Shown here piece by piece: positions 27,012 to 36,321 of a stretch of 64,000 bases of DNA. Origin of the DNA: CAZNDN01 sp964571815 (GTDB taxonomy: Bacteria; Fibrobacterota; Chitinivibrionia; Chitinivibrionales; WJKA01); contig CAZNDN010000006.1 in the NCBI GenBank assembly GCA_964571815.1, positions 10,768-74,767 of the forward strand, in the 5' to 3' direction. Position numbers and translations under genes: made by a program. The stretch's first letter is position 1. Every line of letters starts with the position of its first letter. The notes under the pieces were generated by a model. That model was not told the origin of the DNA. It was given only the letters and a program-made list of their open reading frames with translations, and did no database searches.

Positions 27012-27290
27012 TCCGCATACTTCACCCCTTTGTAACTCCCTTCCGGTAAATCAGCACAGCCTCACTCTTACTCCCGGTACGAGCGGCCCGTCGTGCCGAA
27101 TCGTACAGGGGGTGGATGGTGTCTCCCCGCTCCACGTGTGGCCCTGCAGGTGTTGTTTGAGGAGAACGGGCCGCACCGATTCTTGCGTCGACCATGGAGT
27201 GTGAAGTCTCACCCGGCTTCGCAGGTTTGATCCGATTGCCGCCGCTTCACAATTGCTGAGGGCGAACGTGTATTTTTACTGCTTCATTCC

Positions 27291-27422
27291 ATGCGCAATT
27301 TCAAAAGAATCTCTCTCCTGCTCAGAATCGCGACCGCGCTTGCGGCGGTTGTGCTGACGATTATGATGGCCAGGGCGATGAAGCTGTTGTATGTGCTGAT
27401 GAAGCGTGAGGGGATCTTTTGA
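27291..27422 (+). CDS. 43-aa predicted membrane peptide coupled to the PfkB gene
   Basis: An ATG ORF of 43 codons starting 'MRNFKRISLLLRIATALAA', with Lys/Arg at the N-terminus, one hydrophobic segment of about 20 residues and a basic end ('LMKREGIF'). Its TGA (27420-27422) overlaps the TTG start of the kinase gene as TTGA, the same four-base coupling used elsewhere in this window. The 279 bases before it (27012-27290) hold no other gene. No homologue is known to me. It could be a small membrane regulator or simply a leader that couples translation of the kinase. Confidence 0.5.
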   Translation: MRNFKRISLLLRIATALAAVVLTIMMARAMKLLYVLMKREGIF

Positions 27423-28351
27423 TCTACATTACGGTGCTTAGTCCGGCATTGGACGTTACGTACCGGATTGCGGATTTGCGTTCCGGTCGAACGTACCTTG
27501 ATACCGAGTCTCGTGTGGAGCCCGCCGGCAAGGGAATCAACGTTGCTCGCGTTGCGCGGCTTCTCGGAGAGCAGGTAACGGTTGTCGGGCTGATTCCGAC
27601 TTACGCCCGGCAGTTCGTCGAGCGATTCCTTCAGGAGCACGGTATCGAGACACTGTTGCTGGATCGACCCGGGTTTGTGCGCGTGAATGCCACGGTGCTC
27701 GAAACGCAGGGGAACGTGACAACGCATTTCAGCAGTACCGATGCTTTTGAGAACGGCACAAAAGCCGAGGAACAGCTTGTCAGGAGTGTCGAGAAGCACG
27801 CGCGGAAAGGAGACTTCTGGATTCTCTCCGGCAGTCTTCCGGGCGGAATGGATCCCGGCCTGTACCGACGCATCATCTCGTTGCTGCATCAAAGGCGAGC
27901 CCGCGTCTTTCTGGACAGTCGCGACGAGCCGTTGAGCCTGGCACTGAGAGCCGCACCGGACATGACCAAGCCCAACCTGCGCGAATTGGAGGGTTTTTTC
28001 GGCGAGGAGCTCAGGGGGATTCATCACATTGCACTCAAGGGAAAGCGCCTTCTGGACATGGGCATTGGGCATGTATTTGTCTCGCTTGGGGAGGATGGGG
28101 CAATTGCGCTGCACGAAGACGACTGCCTTTTGTGCAGTCCTCCGCGCGTACAGGCACATGATTCCGTCGGCTGCGGTGATGCGTTCGTGGCGGGGGCGGT
28201 GGTCGGCTGGAATCGCCGATATTCCTTCCCCGAAATGTGCCGTTTGGCCGTCGCATGCGGTGCTTCCAATACGCTTCATCCCGGGCCGGGCAATGTGCGT
28301 CGTGAAGAAGCTGAGAGCATCATGGAGGAGGTCGGGATAGAGGCCGTGTGA
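27419..28351 (+). CDS. PfkB-family sugar kinase (1-phosphofructokinase/tagatose-6-P kinase-like)
   Basis: A 310-residue ribokinase-fold enzyme. 'VEPAGKGINVARVAR' is the N-terminal PfkB signature; 'SGSLPGGMD' and 'DSVGCGDAFVAG' form the ATP and catalytic Asp site (Cys replaces the usual Ala in GAGD). 'TVLSPALDVTY' at the start matches the FruK/LacC branch, which phosphorylates fructose-1-P or tagatose-6-P. No PTS genes are nearby, so the true substrate is uncertain. The TTG start overlaps the 43-aa membrane ORF. leuS follows 43 bases downstream. Confidence 0.88.
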   Translation: MIYITVLSPALDVTYRIADLRSGRTYLDTESRVEPAGKGINVARVARLLGEQVTVVGLIPTYARQFVERFLQEHGIETLLLDRPGFVRVNATVLETQGNVTTHFSSTDAFENGTKAEEQLVRSVEKHARKGDFWILSGSLPGGMDPGLYRRIISLLHQRRARVFLDSRDEPLSLALRAAPDMTKPNLRELEGFFGEELRGIHHIALKGKRLLDMGIGHVFVSLGEDGAIALHEDDCLLCSPPRVQAHDSVGCGDAFVAGAVVGWNRRYSFPEMCRLAVACGASNTLHPGPGNVRREEAESIMEEVGIEAV

Positions 28352-28394
28352 TCGACGGTTTCATTGTCCGGGTCTCCAAACGAATGGAGGATTT

Positions 28395-30815
28395 GTGACC
28401 CAATACGATTTCAGCAGTATCGAAAGCAAGTGGCGGGAGCGCTGGGAAGAGCATAAGACTTACCGTACCGACGATGAGTCGTCGAAGCCGGTGTTTTACG
28501 GCCTTGTTGAGTTTCCCTATCCTTCGGGCGAAGGATTGCATGTTGGTCATCCCCGAAGCTATACGGCCATGGATGTTGTGGCACGGAAGCGGCGGATGGA
28601 GGGCTATGAAGTGCTTTTCCCGATCGGCTGGGATGCGTTCGGCCTTCCGGCGGAAAACTATGCAATCAAGACCGGCCGGCATCCCCGCGACGTCACGGCC
28701 CGGAACATAGATCGTTTCAGGGACCAACTGAAGAGGCTGGGATTTTCGTTCGACTGGAGCCGGGAAGTCAACACCACCGATCCCGACTACTACAAGTGGA
28801 CACAGTGGATATTTCTCCGGCTGTGGGAAAAGGGATTGGCCTACAAGGCGGAAATTCCGATCAACTGGTGCACATCCTGCAACGTCGGTCTTGCCAATGA
28901 GGAAGTGGTGGGGGGAGTCTGCGAGCGTTGCGGGGGGGAAGTGATTCGGAGAGTCAAGAGCCAGTGGATGCTTCGTATCACGGACTACGCCCAAAGGCTT
29001 CTTGACGACCTCGAGACGATCGATTTTCTGGACAGGATCAAGACCCAGCAGGCGAAGTGGATCGGACGGTCGGAGGGTGCCGAAGTGACGTTTCTGGTGA
29101 AGGCGCCCGACGGTGTGGAGAGGAGTATGAAGATCTTCACTACGCGTCCCGACACGTTGTTCGGGGTAACCTACATGGTCTTGTCGCCGGAGCATCGACT
29201 TGTTGAAGAGCTGATCCCGCGATGTGAGAATCCCGATGAAGTACGGGCATACGTTGAGGCCGCGGCGAGGAAATCCGATTTCGAGCGCACCGAGGTGGCC
29301 AAGGAGGTTTCGGGAGTACCGCTCAGGGGAGTCAGGGTTGTCAACCCGGCAAACGGCAAAGATGTCCCGCTGTGGACGGCCGACTATGTGCTGCTTTCAT
29401 ACGGTACGGGCGCCATCATGGCTGTCCCGGGGCACGACGAGAGGGACTGGCGTTTTGCACGTAAGTACGATCTGCCGGTGGTGGAGGTTATCACGGGAGG
29501 CGACATTTCGCAAGCGGCCCACACCGACATCGAGAATGGAACGCTGGTCAATTCGGGACCGCTCAACGGCCTTTCTCCTTCGCGGGCCATCCGCACAATG
29601 ACCGAAATCATCGAGAAGGAGGGCTACGGCAAGGCTTCGGTACAGTATCGTCTCAGAGACTGGGTGTTCAGCAGACAGCGGTACTGGGGCGAACCCATTC
29701 CAATGGTATGGTGTGAGAAGTGTCGGTGGGTTCCTCTTCCCGACGCGGAGTTGCCCCTCAGGCTGCCGGAGGTACGTCAGTATCGGACCGCCGATACCGG
29801 GGAGTCTCCTCTGGCACTGATGGAGGAGTGGGTCGCGACGGTCTGCCCGAAATGCGGAGGGGCTGCTCGCCGTGAGACCGACACCATGCCCCAGTGGGCC
29901 GGCTCGAGCTGGTACTTCCTCCGGTATACCGATCCGGACAACAACAGCGAACTCGCTTCGCGGGCGAGGCTCAAACGGTGGCTGCCGGTCAGTTGGTATA
30001 ACGGAGGGATGGAGCACACAACGCTGCATCTGCTGTACTCCCGGTTCTGGCACAAGTTTCTCTACGATATCGGCGTGGTGCCCACGTCGGAGCCCTATGC
30101 CAAGCGTACGTCGCAGGGGCTGATTCTGGGCGAAAATGGGGAAAAGATGTCGAAATCACGGGGAAATGTCGTGAACCCGGACGAGATGATCGAGTCTTTT
30201 GGCGCCGATTCTTTTCGTCTCTATGAGATGTTCATGGGAGCGTTCGACCAGCCCATTCCCTGGAGCACACAGGGCCTCAACGGTATGAATCGCTTCCTGC
30301 GTCGAGTGTGGGATCTCAGAGAGAAGGTTTCGCCGGACGCCCGGGAGGATCGCGAGGCAACCCGATGTCTTCATGAGTCCATTCGGAAGGTCGGAGAAGA
30401 CATCGAGGCGACAAAGTTCAACACGGCTGTGGCGCAACTTATGACCCTGTCCAACGTGCTGGGCAGGCTTGGCGGTATACGGAACGAGGATTTTGCCGTT
30501 TTCGTCTTGCTGCTTTCGCCCTTCGCTCCGCATGTTGCCGAGGAGCTGTGGGAGAAACTGGGCAATAACGGATTTGCTTCCCTGCAGCAGTGGCCCGCGT
30601 GGGAGGAAAGCAAACTGGCCCGTGAAGAGGCAACAATCGTGGTGCAGGTCAACGGGAAGCTGCGAGGGCAATTCAATGCGTCGATTGACGCCTCCGACGA
30701 CGAGCTTCGGCAAAGCGCGCTGGCGCTTGAGAGGGTCAAATCGCACGTGGAAGGCAAGACGGTGCGCAAGGTAATCGTGGTTCGGGGAAAGCTCGTTAAC
30801 ATTGTGGTTTCCTGA
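28395..30815 (+). CDS. leuS: Leucyl-tRNA synthetase
   Basis: An 806-residue class I synthetase, a normal length for bacterial LeuRS. The HIGH-type motif is HVGH (residues 49-52) and the KMSKS loop is at Lys 584 (EKMSKSRGN). The CP1 editing domain lies between them and includes 'FTTRPDTLFGVTYMVLSPEH'. The zinc-binding insert 'CTSCNVGLANEEVVGGVCERCGG' (split here: CTSC, CERC) is intact. A GTG start at 28395 is used. The C-terminal anticodon and leucyl-specific domains are complete. rdgB follows 11 bases later. Confidence 0.98.
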   Translation: MTQYDFSSIESKWRERWEEHKTYRTDDESSKPVFYGLVEFPYPSGEGLHVGHPRSYTAMDVVARKRRMEGYEVLFPIGWDAFGLPAENYAIKTGRHPRDVTARNIDRFRDQLKRLGFSFDWSREVNTTDPDYYKWTQWIFLRLWEKGLAYKAEIPINWCTSCNVGLANEEVVGGVCERCGGEVIRRVKSQWMLRITDYAQRLLDDLETIDFLDRIKTQQAKWIGRSEGAEVTFLVKAPDGVERSMKIFTTRPDTLFGVTYMVLSPEHRLVEELIPRCENPDEVRAYVEAAARKSDFERTEVAKEVSGVPLRGVRVVNPANGKDVPLWTADYVLLSYGTGAIMAVPGHDERDWRFARKYDLPVVEVITGGDISQAAHTDIENGTLVNSGPLNGLSPSRAIRTMTEIIEKEGYGKASVQYRLRDWVFSRQRYWGEPIPMVWCEKCRWVPLPDAELPLRLPEVRQYRTADTGESPLALMEEWVATVCPKCGGAARRETDTMPQWAGSSWYFLRYTDPDNNSELASRARLKRWLPVSWYNGGMEHTTLHLLYSRFWHKFLYDIGVVPTSEPYAKRTSQGLILGENGEKMSKSRGNVVNPDEMIESFGADSFRLYEMFMGAFDQPIPWSTQGLNGMNRFLRRVWDLREKVSPDAREDREATRCLHESIRKVGEDIEATKFNTAVAQLMTLSNVLGRLGGIRNEDFAVFVLLLSPFAPHVAEELWEKLGNNGFASLQQWPAWEESKLAREEATIVVQVNGKLRGQFNASIDASDDELRQSALALERVKSHVEGKTVRKVIVVRGKLVNIVVS

Positions 30816-30826
30816 AGGCGGACGGT

Positions 30827-31438
30827 ATGCGGAAGACGGATGTAATCATCGCTACCGGTAACCCCGGAAAAATCAGTGAAATACATCCTTTGTTCGAGGA
30901 TATGCCGCTTGCATTCTCTTCGCTCCGCGACCATTGGAACCCGCCGCTGCGCATTCCGGAAACCGGAAGCAGCTTCCGGGATAATGCAATTCTCAAGGCG
31001 GATTGGGTCTTTTCACGTACGGGCGTTTGGACGCTGGCGGACGATTCGGGGCTGGAAGTGGACTGTCTCGGTGGGGAACCCGGAGTCAGGAGCGCACGTT
31101 ACGCGGGCCAGACAGCCTCGGACGAAGAAAACAACGCCACATTGCTTCACGCCATGGATTCAGTGGCCGGTTCGAGTCGCGGCGCGCAGTTTCGTTGCGT
31201 GATTGTTTTGCGGATTGCCGAGGCACGATTGCTTACGGGTGAAGGGATATGTCGTGGTGAGATTGTGCGCTCGCCGCGCGGAGCGGGTGGATTCGGCTAT
31301 GATCCCCTTTTTGTTCCCGAGGGCTTCGACAAGACGTTCGCCGAACTCGATGCGGAGCAGAAGCAGCGAATAAGCCATCGGGGGAGGGCCCTGCGGGACG
31401 TACGTCGTCAGTTGCGGAATTACCTCGATTGGAGCTGA
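30827..31438 (+). CDS. rdgB: XTP/dITP diphosphatase (RdgB/HAM1)
   Basis: A 203-residue house-cleaning nucleotidase. 'IIATGNPGKISEI' at the N-terminus binds the nucleotide phosphate; 'LADDSGLEVDCLGGEPGV' holds the metal ligands; 'FGYDPLFVPEGF' is the family C-terminal motif. It hydrolyses non-canonical purine triphosphates such as XTP and dITP to monophosphates, preventing their incorporation in DNA. It lies 11 bases after leuS, so both are probably on one transcript. The 248 bases after it, before the second TPR gene, contain no recognisable gene. Confidence 0.95.
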   Translation: MRKTDVIIATGNPGKISEIHPLFEDMPLAFSSLRDHWNPPLRIPETGSSFRDNAILKADWVFSRTGVWTLADDSGLEVDCLGGEPGVRSARYAGQTASDEENNATLLHAMDSVAGSSRGAQFRCVIVLRIAEARLLTGEGICRGEIVRSPRGAGGFGYDPLFVPEGFDKTFAELDAEQKQRISHRGRALRDVRRQLRNYLDWS

Positions 31439-31686
31439 AGGAGCCTGCCCGGGAGGCCTCGGGGGTTCGTTTGCCGGGGCGTGGTGAGCAGTGCGGCGAT
31501 TGCTCCGTGCCCGGAAGGCTTGCGGCGGGCGGGCGGCGAGTTGTATTTATCCCTGTAGCGTTGAGGGAATATCGGAACAGAAGCGGTGTCGGAGCACGTC
31601 GGCGATTAGGGATGAGGATCAAAAAAAAGCAATTCGGACCGGGGTCAACGCGCATGAAGCAGTGCCCCTCAGCAGAAGGAGTAGCT

Positions 31687-34600
31687 ATGCGTCGATATCG
31701 CCGCATTGTCAGCTATGTGGTTCTCGCGGGAATCGGAGCCGGAGCGTTGTCGGAATCGTTGGCCGACGAGAAGTTGGATGATCTTCTGAAGCTGGGCAAG
31801 TACGAGAAGGCCATTCGCTATGCGCGTGAACAGATTCCCGCGGCGGAAAGGGATGTTGGTGTGTGGCTGCAGGTGGCGGAGGCTCATGAGAAGATCGGCA
31901 GTCCGCGTAAGGATATTCTGGGTTGTTACGAGGAAGCCCGGAAGGCCAACCCCAGTGATCCGCGGGTCTATCTGGGGCTGGCACGAATGAGCTATCGGGT
32001 AAAGGATTACAAGAAGGCGTTGGAACATTATCAGAAGAGTTACCTCCTTTCCCGCACGGCGGAAGCTTCGGAGGGCATTGCCCTCTCGGCGCTGAAGCTG
32101 GGAAAGAAGGATATGGCGCGCGATGCCGCGGAATCGGCCGTTGCATTGGATTCGTCGGTCCATGACTCGCGGTTGATCCTGGCGGATCAGTATTTCAATG
32201 AAGGGAAATACAAAGAAGCGGCGGAGCAGCTCCGGTTCATCGTGCGCAAGAAGCCCAAGGATATAGCCAACTGGCGTCGGCTGGCGGTGTGCTGCGAGAA
32301 GACGGACAATGCGGCGAAGCTGGCCGAGGCCGACAAGCATATCGTCGATCTCGACAAGAAGGATATTCAGTCCCGTCAACGCCTTGCCCGCTACCGTCTG
32401 ACGCACAACGATACGGCGGCGGCGTACAAGTTGTACAAGGAGTTGGCCCTGCTGACTCCCAAAGAGCCCGAGCCGTTCAAAATGCTGTACCGTATTGCCG
32501 AGGCTCGTGGTGAAGAGAAAGACGCCGTGCTGTATCTGAAGAATTTCCTGGTGCTCGACTCCACCGACGCTTCACTGCATGCGGCCCTGGGCAACCTGCT
32601 TTACGGGCGCAAGGAATTCGACGGTGCCCTTGACGCCTATCGGAAAGCACGCACGCTGGATCCCAGGCTCAAGGGTTTTTACCGGGGATACGCCGATATC
32701 GTGCTTGATCGAAAACTGCACGACGAGGCGGTGGAGGTTATTACCAGTGCCATAAAGCTGGGAGAGGCAACTCCCCGCATACGTATAGCCCTGGGTGACA
32801 TTTACCGGAGTCGCAAGGAATACGACAAAGCAATCGAAATGTACGAGAAAGCGCTGGAAAAGGAGGGAGGCAATGTCGCGGTGCTTCGCTCTCTGGGTGA
32901 TAGCCGGGCCGCCGCGGGACAGACCGCCGAGGCCGCGCAAACGTTCGAGCAAATAGTGGTTCTTCAGCCGAAAGGGTCGAAGGATTACAAGCGACTGGGC
33001 GAACTCAGAATGAAGCTCGGCAGGAAGAAGGAAGGCATTGAAGCGTACCGGAAGTATCTCACGGCCGAGCCTTCCGACGAGCGGGTGGCCAGGACTATCG
33101 GATTGTTTGAGCATGAGAACAAGCGATATGATTCGGCAATCAAGTACCTTGCAATGGTGAAAAGCGATGACCTCCGCGATGTCGAGTTTTTCGTAGCACA
33201 GGGAGAATCGTATCGTGCCGCGGGGGACTGCGGGAAGGCTTCGGAGGCGCTGGCCGCCGCCCGCGCGAAAGGCGCTTCAAACGAAGTGCTCAAGCGAATA
33301 CTCAAACCTCTTGCGCAGTGTTACCGTAAGCTGGGTCGGGAGTCTGAGGCGGCCGAGGCGTATGAGGCCTATACGGCGCTGCCGGGGATTGAGGATGCCG
33401 ACGCTTCGTACCTGAAGGCGTTTCTCAGGGAGAAGATCGACAAAGCGGCTGCAGTGAAGATCTACGAGGCCAATACGAAACGTTTTCCCCGCGATCCCCG
33501 CAACTTCCTTCGTCTGGGCATTCTCTACTCCGCCGACCCGTCGAAGAGGCCCAATGCCGCCGATGCATTGGAGAAAGTGGTCGAGCTGGAGGACACCGTC
33601 GCCGCGGCGTGGGAGAAGCTCGGTGAAGTATACGGGCACCTGGACAACGAAGACAAGGAACTTGCCGCCTACCGGCGGTTGCTGACACTCGAACCTCAGC
33701 ACCTTGCCGCCAACAAGCGTGCCGGCGTCCTGCTGTTGAAAAAAGGAAAGACCGCCTCGGCAATCGCAAACCTTGAGGTTGCCTTGACCTCGGCCCCCAA
33801 GGACGTTGAAGTTCTTACGGGGCTGGCTCAGGGGTACATGAAGACCGACCGGCCGGGCCAGGCAGTCGACCTTCTTACGAAGGCAAAAAAGTTGCGCCCC
33901 GGGGACCCGGCAATCAGAACGGACTTGATCGAAGCCGCCGAAAAGGCGGGGCGGGACGAGCGTGTAGCCGCCGAGAAAGGGGAGCTGGCGACGCTGGACA
34001 AGAAGATCGTTGCCGCCGATAAGAAAGACGCCGAGGCGCGCAAGCGACTGGCTCAGTTCTATATCGACAAGGGCGATCACGCGGCGGCGTATCCCGTTCT
34101 GGCCGAACTCCACAAACTGCAACCGGACAACAAGGCGGTTGTGAAGAAACAGTATGAGACGGCACAGAAGCTCGGCAAAGACCGGGAGGCGATCGAACAC
34201 CTGAAGGTCTATTTGGAACGTGATCCCGACAACGCCGGGGCTCACGGGCGGCTCGGGACGCTTCTCTACAAACAAAAGGCGTACGACGATGCTTTGGAGG
34301 CTTTTCGAAAGGCCGTGGAACTTGATCCGAAGATTACGGGCATCTACGATGAGTACGGCGAGATTGTCGTGTCCAAGGGGCTCAAGGATGAAGCGGTGAA
34401 GGTTCTTAATGCCGCAATCGCCTCCGGCGAAGCCGATACCGAAACGTACGTTACTCTCGGAAAGATCTACCGGGAGAAGAAGAAGTTCGACGACGCCATC
34501 GCGATGTTCGGCAAAGCGCTGGAGCGCAAGCCCAAGGATGTGGGACTGCTTCGTACGCTCGCCGGCGCTCAGGCGGCGGGCGGCAAGATCGCCGATGCGA

Positions 34601-36117
34601 TCGTGACGTATGAACAGGTGGTAATGCTGGACAGCGGGGCGAAGGAGGACTATCGCAAACTGGGCGACCTGAGAACGAGGGAAGGGAAGGAGGCGGATGC
34701 GATAAAGGTCTACAAGAAGTATGTGAAGCGTGTTCCTTCGGCGGCCGGGACAGCCCGCAAGATCGGGTTGCATGAGTATGCCGCCGGGAACTACAAGGAA
34801 GCCCTCACGTACTTGAAAATGGTCAAGGACGCAGAGCTTCACTCGGTCCAGTACCTGGAAGCGCTGGGGATGTCGTATTATCACACGGGCGATTACGGAA
34901 ACGCGGCGCAGAGCCTTGCCCTTGTTCGCAAGAAGAATGCCTCCACGACGGTGCTGAAAAAGGTCCTGGTGCCCCTGGGAAAATCTTACGAGAAAAGTTC
35001 CAAGCCGCTGCAGGCAGCGGATGCCTACGATGCGTACGTGGGGCTCAAGGGTGTCAAGGATGCCGACGCCGCTTACAAGCGGGCGCGGTTGCGGGAGAAA
35101 ACAGACAAAGCCAAAGCGGTTGAGTTGTATGAGCGGAACACGCGGGGGTTTCCCGGGGATTACCGGAATTTCCTCCGCCTGGGACTCATCTATGCCGGGA
35201 AACAGGAGAACCTGTCCAGGGCCGCGCAGCGACTTACGTCGGCTTCCCGTCTGATTGATACCATGGCCGTTGTATGGGAGAAACTCGGTGAAGTTCAGGG
35301 AAAACTGGGCAACAAGGAAGGAGAATTGGCTGCATACGAGAAACTCCTCTCAACGAATCAGCAGCACCTTGCAGCCAACAAGCGGGTCGGCGCTCTTCTT
35401 CTTGAGAAGGGTGAGACGTCGCGGGCGATCACCAATCTGGAGATGGCGCTGACCATGAAGAAGGATGATGTCGAAACGATGCTGCTTCTTGCGCGGGGGT
35501 ACCTGGACACCAAACGTCCGGCTCAGGCGATCGAACTGCTGGAGCGAGCCCGGGAGACAAAGAAGACCGATCCCGACCTCCTGGCAAAGCTCTATGAACT
35601 CTATAAGGAAACGGGAAACAAGCAGAAGGCCGAGGCGGCGGTAAAGAAGCTGATCTCGCTCACCGGAAAAAACGAATATCGCCTGGCGTATGCCGAAGAT
35701 CTTGTCGAGCAGAAGAGGCTTGACGAGGCGCAGAAGGTGATCAAGGAAATCATTGTTGCGGATCACGAACATGTCGATGCCCTGATGCTGATGGCGATGA
35801 CGCAGCGGATGCAGAACAAACTCAACGAGGCCGTCGAAACATACAAAAGCGTTACCTACGTGGACGACACGTTTCCGTCGGCGTACCGTGAGCGAGCCGA
35901 AGTATACCTGAAACTCAAGCAGCTCGACCGTGCCGGGAAGTATTTCCAGAAGGCTGTCGAGCTGGATCCGAAACGTGCGGGCGCATATCTGGGACTGGCC
36001 CGGGTCGCCGAAGCAGGGGGTAAGAAAGCGGAGTACGAGAAGTACCTGCAGAAGGCCAAACAACTGAATCCAAATCATCCCGACATCAAGGCCGAACTGG
36101 CAAGGGAGAAGAAGTAG
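31687..36117 (+). CDS. Giant TPR protein 2 (exported, 1476 aa) with tandem ~555-aa block
   Basis: A 1476-residue protein with a signal peptide (residues 1 to about 23, 'VVLAGIGAGALSESLA') and TPR units throughout. AAGGAG (31676-31681), five bases from the ATG, sets the start. The opening ~100 residues align with TPR protein 1 ('DKLMKAGKYKEAI' versus 'DDLLKLGKYEKAI'). A block of about 555 residues occurs twice in tandem (from about residue 221 and again from about 776). Landmarks such as 'RNFLRLG' and 'ANKR' sit exactly 1665 bases apart in the two copies. Role unknown; a large periplasmic scaffold is likely. Confidence 0.9.
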   Translation: MRRYRRIVSYVVLAGIGAGALSESLADEKLDDLLKLGKYEKAIRYAREQIPAAERDVGVWLQVAEAHEKIGSPRKDILGCYEEARKANPSDPRVYLGLARMSYRVKDYKKALEHYQKSYLLSRTAEASEGIALSALKLGKKDMARDAAESAVALDSSVHDSRLILADQYFNEGKYKEAAEQLRFIVRKKPKDIANWRRLAVCCEKTDNAAKLAEADKHIVDLDKKDIQSRQRLARYRLTHNDTAAAYKLYKELALLTPKEPEPFKMLYRIAEARGEEKDAVLYLKNFLVLDSTDASLHAALGNLLYGRKEFDGALDAYRKARTLDPRLKGFYRGYADIVLDRKLHDEAVEVITSAIKLGEATPRIRIALGDIYRSRKEYDKAIEMYEKALEKEGGNVAVLRSLGDSRAAAGQTAEAAQTFEQIVVLQPKGSKDYKRLGELRMKLGRKKEGIEAYRKYLTAEPSDERVARTIGLFEHENKRYDSAIKYLAMVKSDDLRDVEFFVAQGESYRAAGDCGKASEALAAARAKGASNEVLKRILKPLAQCYRKLGRESEAAEAYEAYTALPGIEDADASYLKAFLREKIDKAAAVKIYEANTKRFPRDPRNFLRLGILYSADPSKRPNAADALEKVVELEDTVAAAWEKLGEVYGHLDNEDKELAAYRRLLTLEPQHLAANKRAGVLLLKKGKTASAIANLEVALTSAPKDVEVLTGLAQGYMKTDRPGQAVDLLTKAKKLRPGDPAIRTDLIEAAEKAGRDERVAAEKGELATLDKKIVAADKKDAEARKRLAQFYIDKGDHAAAYPVLAELHKLQPDNKAVVKKQYETAQKLGKDREAIEHLKVYLERDPDNAGAHGRLGTLLYKQKAYDDALEAFRKAVELDPKITGIYDEYGEIVVSKGLKDEAVKVLNAAIASGEADTETYVTLGKIYREKKKFDDAIAMFGKALERKPKDVGLLRTLAGAQAAGGKIADAIVTYEQVVMLDSGAKEDYRKLGDLRTREGKEADAIKVYKKYVKRVPSAAGTARKIGLHEYAAGNYKEALTYLKMVKDAELHSVQYLEALGMSYYHTGDYGNAAQSLALVRKKNASTTVLKKVLVPLGKSYEKSSKPLQAADAYDAYVGLKGVKDADAAYKRARLREKTDKAKAVELYERNTRGFPGDYRNFLRLGLIYAGKQENLSRAAQRLTSASRLIDTMAVVWEKLGEVQGKLGNKEGELAAYEKLLSTNQQHLAANKRVGALLLEKGETSRAITNLEMALTMKKDDVETMLLLARGYLDTKRPAQAIELLERARETKKTDPDLLAKLYELYKETGNKQKAEAAVKKLISLTGKNEYRLAYAEDLVEQKRLDEAQKVIKEIIVADHEHVDALMLMAMTQRMQNKLNEAVETYKSVTYVDDTFPSAYRERAEVYLKLKQLDRAGKYFQKAVELDPKRAGAYLGLARVAEAGGKKAEYEKYLQKAKQLNPNHPDIKAELAREKK

Positions 36118-36321
36118 TTTCGTGATTCACTCGGCTTTCTCGCTTCCATTTGTCGGGGGAGAGACAAAACGGTGGTTTCCAGGGGACGGTCCCGGCCGGA
36201 GGCCCATTGGCGCGGCCGTCCCGCCCGCGAGCCGATCGATATGCCGATACTGCCGGTCCGGGTGATCAGCTCACGTGTTGTCGGTGTATCGATCGAAAAC
36301 GAAGGAGTGTCGCCGGCCGTT

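Noticed and set aside
33277..34884. Long open frame (535 codons) antisense to TPR giant 2
   Set aside because: Same reason: a shadow of repetitive sense coding sequence.
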